From positions 56,444,025-56,508,024 of the forward strand of contig CP136068.1 in NCBI GenBank assembly GCA_032622095.1: a DNA stretch of 64,000 nucleotides, in the 5' to 3' direction. Within the stretch, counting starts at the first letter, position 1. Every line of letters starts with the position of its first letter. The DNA is from Siphonodentalium dalli. Lineage: Eukaryota; Mollusca; Scaphopoda; Gadilida; Siphonodentaliidae. Of the stretch, positions 60,091-64,000 are shown in pieces. Both the position numbers and the translations under genes were made by a program. The notes beneath the pieces are model-generated. The model had not been told where the DNA came from. It did no database searches and saw only the letters and a program-made list of their open reading frames with translations.

Positions 60091-61589
60091 TTTTAGGGTA
60101 TAGAATAATGTTACAAGGGTGTTTATAGTTGTATAGAGGGTAGAGGTCTAAATATAAGGAATCGACGGCTATGTGGCAGGTCGGGAAGGAAATGAGAAGA
60201 TGGATGGGAATAACACAGGATCAGGGATAACGGAGTGATGGAAAGGGGAGAAGGGAGGATATGAAAGTGTATAAATTTGACATGGTCTATAAATGGGGTT
60301 AGGTAATACTGTTGTAATACACATCATGAATTCACATATGGCATGAGTATAGGATGATATGAGAAGCCATTCAACAGAAGTTTATACATGTAGATGGTTA
60401 AACACGAAATGTAAATGAGATGGGGAGAGGCAGGGGGTAGTAAGTGAGGGGGGGGGGGGGTAAATGATATAATTGGATAACACATTAAATATAGCTGTAC
60501 TCATTAAGTATAAATCATAGGAAACAGTGATGTTGATGTGGGATGGACAGAGTGGCCAGAGGATAGAGGGAAAATGAGAGTTGTACAAAGGGGAGAGCTG
60601 GAAAGGGAGAACATGAAATAATTAAAGGTGATTATGGGAGGGGTAAGGAAGCAGGGTAAAAGGGATAGTGTGAGAAGACCATGAATAGATGTGTACAACG
60701 GAGAGCTGTAGAGTGTGAGAACACGTACAGTATTAAAGGAGATGAAATAAGAGATAAGAATGATAGGTGAGACATTAGGGTGCATTCATTGAGTATATAC
60801 CTAAATCATATGAAATGTGGGGTTGGCTTTGGAAGGAGAGGCGATAACCATGGTTGCAGGCGGTGATTAGAGGATATGAGATGGCGAGGGCTTAAAATGA
60901 AAGGTATCGAAAATGAAATGGTGTTAGGTAGACGTAAGCAAAGGGGGTGAGAAAAGAGATATGAAATGTGGGGGTTGGCTTTGGAAGGAGAGGGGATAAC
61001 CATGGTTGCAGGAGGTGATTAGAGGGTAAGAGCTGGCGATGGCTTAAAACGAAGGGTATAAGAACTATAATGGTGTTAGGTAGAGGTAAGCAAAGGGGAT
61101 GAGAAACGAGGGCCGAAGGGGAAACATAGGTGTAAACATCAAGTGTAACTAAATAATATGAACTGGGTTGGAGTGGAAAGGACTAAGGAGATAGGTAAAA
61201 TTGGAGAATATAGGTGTAAACATAGATGGGTGTAACCATAGGTAAGGTAAAGCGACAAAGGAGAGGGATATATGCGAAGAGGACAATGAATGGAAATGTA
61301 AGTATTAAGTTTATCTGAATCATATGAACTGGGGGGTTTGTGTATAGGAAGGACAAAGTAGTCAGATCGACGGTAAACAATGAGAAAACATGGAAAGATG
61401 TGTAAGCATAAAATAGCATTAAATTATAGGACATGGTAGGGACATGGGGGTAAAGAAAATGAATGATGCATGGAGTAGCATAAAAAGGAGTGAGGATAGC
61501 TAAGAAGTTTGGAATGGGTATATTGGATGTGGGTAAGGGTAAACGTAGAATTGTGATAAATATGAAAATATGTAGAAGGGGGGTCAGTT
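60091..61589. repeat. Purine-rich core of the giant palindrome
   Basis: About 1.5 kb with strong G+A excess on the plus strand (GGGAGAGG, AAGGGAGAAC, GGAAGGAGAG) and a G13 run at 60448-60460. A ~150-bp unit is tandemly repeated at 60808-60957 and 60958-61108 (GGTTGGCTTTGGAAGGAGAG; GATAACCATGGTTGCAGG; GGTGTTAGGTAGA). The minus strand is C+T rich and so gives long open frames (180 codons at 61183-61725) with a hydrophobic, low-complexity peptide; these are not genes. Confidence 0.75.
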
Positions 61590-64000
61590 GAAAAATGGGG
61601 TGACATTTTGTTCGCTCCCCACCCCTTAAAACGGTGGATAGGGAGGGGCCGGTCGTTGCTTTTTTTTTTAACTCAGCCGTGTGCCCGCGAAAAGAACAAT
61701 AACTCTGTTCGTGAGAGTATAACATACCGCTACATCATAAGAGCGCTTCTTTCAGCTTGTGTGAGTGGTGAAAATACGTATTCATCAACAAAAACTACGA
61801 CCATAATGATGCGTCAAACTTATTATTTAGTTTAAATTGCGTTTCTATATTCGCGTTTTCAAATTCGCGTTTTAAAAAGTAGTTATATCGCGTTGTACTA
61901 CGTCGTCAAATAGCGCGTTTTTTATTCGCCAAATATATTCATAATAACGTTTAAATTTTTTGTCAAATAGTCGTTTTTTGGAATCGATTATTACATTCCT
62001 TACTTTTATATGATTGTCTCTGTTATTTCATCATGATAATCGGCGGGGCATGATGTGTTGCTGTAATTAACGATTATTGCGTGAAAATACTGAGATAACA
62101 CGCCATAGCCCAGATATAATGGCTCATATCGTACGTGTAACTTCAATCGAGCGCACGTGATGTTAGAGGTAAGTCGCATCCACTCTCTGTCAGCTACAAT
62201 ATGATCTCATATACCAGGTATTTCTAAAAATAATTATTAATGTTGACTATATAATGCCTGACATACCGCATTCATAGTAAAGAGTCACAATATATACACA
62301 TATTGTAGACACGAGGTGTCGAAAATTCAATAGATGAGTCAAGGTAAAGAGCATTTATATATACGACTCGCTATTTAATGACTCATGTGGTCTATGAACG
62401 ATGTAAATAACGTGTTAATTATAATGAAAATGAAGAGCGTTTATATACTTTACCAATAAAATATACCCACATATATGTATAGAGTTGACACATTGGTACA
62501 AAATCTGACATGTACATATTTGAATGCATTGCTTTTGTGCATATAATGGCTTATTGGTAAGAATAGGTAGTGATTTTGCATTAAGAAAACATACATAAAT
62601 CATACTTGTATACTTAGAACACATTACTTTCGTGTATATAATGACGTATACCACGTATATAGTGTACAAAGCCATAGACCTGCGTGTGAAAACTCAACAG
62701 TTTAAACTACATATATGTCATAATGCATATAGATACTGTACTCGCTTCAAGAAAACATTGGCACACAATCAGACACGTACATGCATACTTTTAACACGTT
62801 GTATTCGTGCATATATATGGCTTATTGGTATGACACAAAGTCAGGCATGTATATATTTGAACACATTACCTTCGTGCATATAATGACTTATTGGTAAGAC
62901 ATAACAGACCACCATAGAGCCGAGCGTATGTAGAACTGTATAGTTAACTATACATTAAAGAGCGTTTATACGTGATTTACCAGTGGAAATGGCATTTGTT
63001 ATACGTCATAGCACATATAGATACTGTACTTGATTTACGAAATATGGACATATATGGGTACATATCAACAATGTATACCCGCGTTCCTATGCAGAAATCA
63101 GTAATGTATGCATTAAATGTTAACAACAATGAAAATGTACACTGTGTGAACCGCCATAGACATCAGAACTATTTACGAATTGATGCGTTGTGCTGAGTTG
63201 TTTTGAGAAGAATATATTAAATTAATATGCACATGTGTTCACATAGTAGGCCTGTCGTGCCATGAGAATGTCACGTGGTACATGCTTTATATCCTCTGTA
63301 CAACAGACTATATTTATAAGAGTTACAATACACATAATTGATGAAAATAATACATGAAGTAAGTATTTATACACTAGTCTACATCAGATGGGCTCTTTAT
63401 TTACTCCATGTAATGGAGATTTTAGAGTAATAATATGAATGAACTATGATTAGAATACATCAAGTTGGTGAACAGATGTTAGGCCTATCATTCCGTTTGT
63501 CCATGTATTATATAGCTAAATTGAACAACGATTTTTGAAAGAGCGGAGCTTATGCAGAAATGAATAGTTTAACTATATATTGTAGAGGATGTTCATACCT
63601 GATTTACCAGTAAACATGGCACTTAATATAGGTTATAACGCACGTATATGTAATCGATTTGCTTTAAGAAACATGGACATATACATAAATCAGACACACA
63701 CTTGCATACATAGAATACATTACCTTTGTGTATATACTGACACAAAGAATACCACATATGTAGACCATAAAGACATATGTTTAGCTACAGTAAATTTAGT
63801 TCTTATACGTGATTTGCCTGTAAAAGCTCACTTAATATAGACATAACACATATAGATACTGTATTTGCATTAAGAAACCGGTATCAACACCGTAGACGCT
63901 CGTGTATATGCGATAATCGGTAGTTTAACTATTAATAGTAAAGGGCGTTTGTATGGGGTTTACCAATAAAAATGGGGTTAATACGCTCAATAACACCGTT
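61590..64000. mobile_element. Giant palindrome, right arm (continues past window)
   Basis: It is the inverse of the left arm, from AAAATGTCACC/GTTTTAAGGGGTGGGG at the inner edge to GGGTTAATACGC near 63980, which pairs with about 57175. The left arm's outer 0.9 kb would pair with DNA beyond 64000. Short ORFs (for example 62632-62883) are unit-derived. Confidence 0.8.

Noticed and set aside
61183-61725. 180-codon minus-strand ORF with several hydrophobic stretches
   Set aside because: The minus strand here is C+T rich, which gives F, L, S and P codons and few stops. The apparent membrane segments follow from composition, and the ORF crosses the boundary between palindrome core and arm.
1-64000. 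CRISPR array or prokaryotic defence locus
   Set aside because: No short direct repeats with unique spacers of constant length, no cas-like genes and no operon structure; splice signals, MITEs, a SINE and LINE remnants point to an animal genome.

Overview
This looks like a gene-poor, AT-rich stretch of a metazoan nuclear genome, most likely a marine invertebrate. A mollusc or other lophotrochozoan is my best guess. The grounds are transposon-scale inverted repeats, DNA-transposon MITEs with clear target-site duplications, a tRNA-derived SINE, a CR1/Jockey-type reverse-transcriptase fossil, and ~160-bp tandem repeats with 'ATAACTC...ACCTGG...GAACTC' phrases that I associate from memory with molluscan DNA. 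There is no bacterial operon structure, rRNA, CRISPR array or intact protein-coding gene. Almost every ATG ORF is short, and the longest ones (261, 180, 165 and 161 codons) lie inside repeats. Only isolated exon candidates can be supported: a TATA-led first exon at 36537-36710 (death-fold/CARD-like at best), a gustatory-receptor-like internal exon at 40476-40565, and a possible 3' terminal exon on the minus strand at 25239-25453.

Layout: 1-2110 is a very diverged tandem array (~358 bp period) whose clearest conserved part is a YY1-like 'GCCATCTTGG' block. 2246-4027 is a terminal-inverted-repeat (TIR) element with an AAT duplication. 4883-5224 is a Mutator-like MITE with a 9-bp duplication. 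6503-8392 holds AT-rich MITEs and a TTAA-flanked MITE. 8908-9370 is a TTAA-type repeat interrupted by a palindromic mariner-type MITE. 9575-12510 is a foldback element whose arms are tandem units carrying long poly-G/C tracts. 13795-14290 and 18740-19480 are tandem arrays of one ~160-bp family, separated by a hAT element (16309-17019) and a piggyBac-like element (17893-18664). 19900-29160 is mostly unique, with a SINE, MITEs and one exon candidate. 29972-32138 is a second AAT-flanked element. 32231-36102 is a foldback element with ~1.1-kb arms around a minisatellite. 36103-40600 is the most gene-like part. 41000-46810 holds two broken foldback copies and an inverted ~190-bp array. 47509-52508 is a perfect A-B / A-X-B duplication. 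53400-55450 holds hairpins, a second mariner MITE and an integrase-like fossil. From about 56250 the window enters a giant palindrome (arms of at least 2.4-2.9 kb around a ~1.5-kb purine-rich core) that runs off the right edge.

The striking theme is one architecture repeated four times: long inverted arms, often built of tandem units, around or containing minisatellite-like DNA, with no visible transposase. Three of the four have no sequence resemblance to one another that I could see. They are presumably non-autonomous foldback-type elements mobilised in trans, or products of palindromic amplification. I could not run alignments, so boundaries are by eye and usually good to a few bases only where a target-site duplication is quoted.
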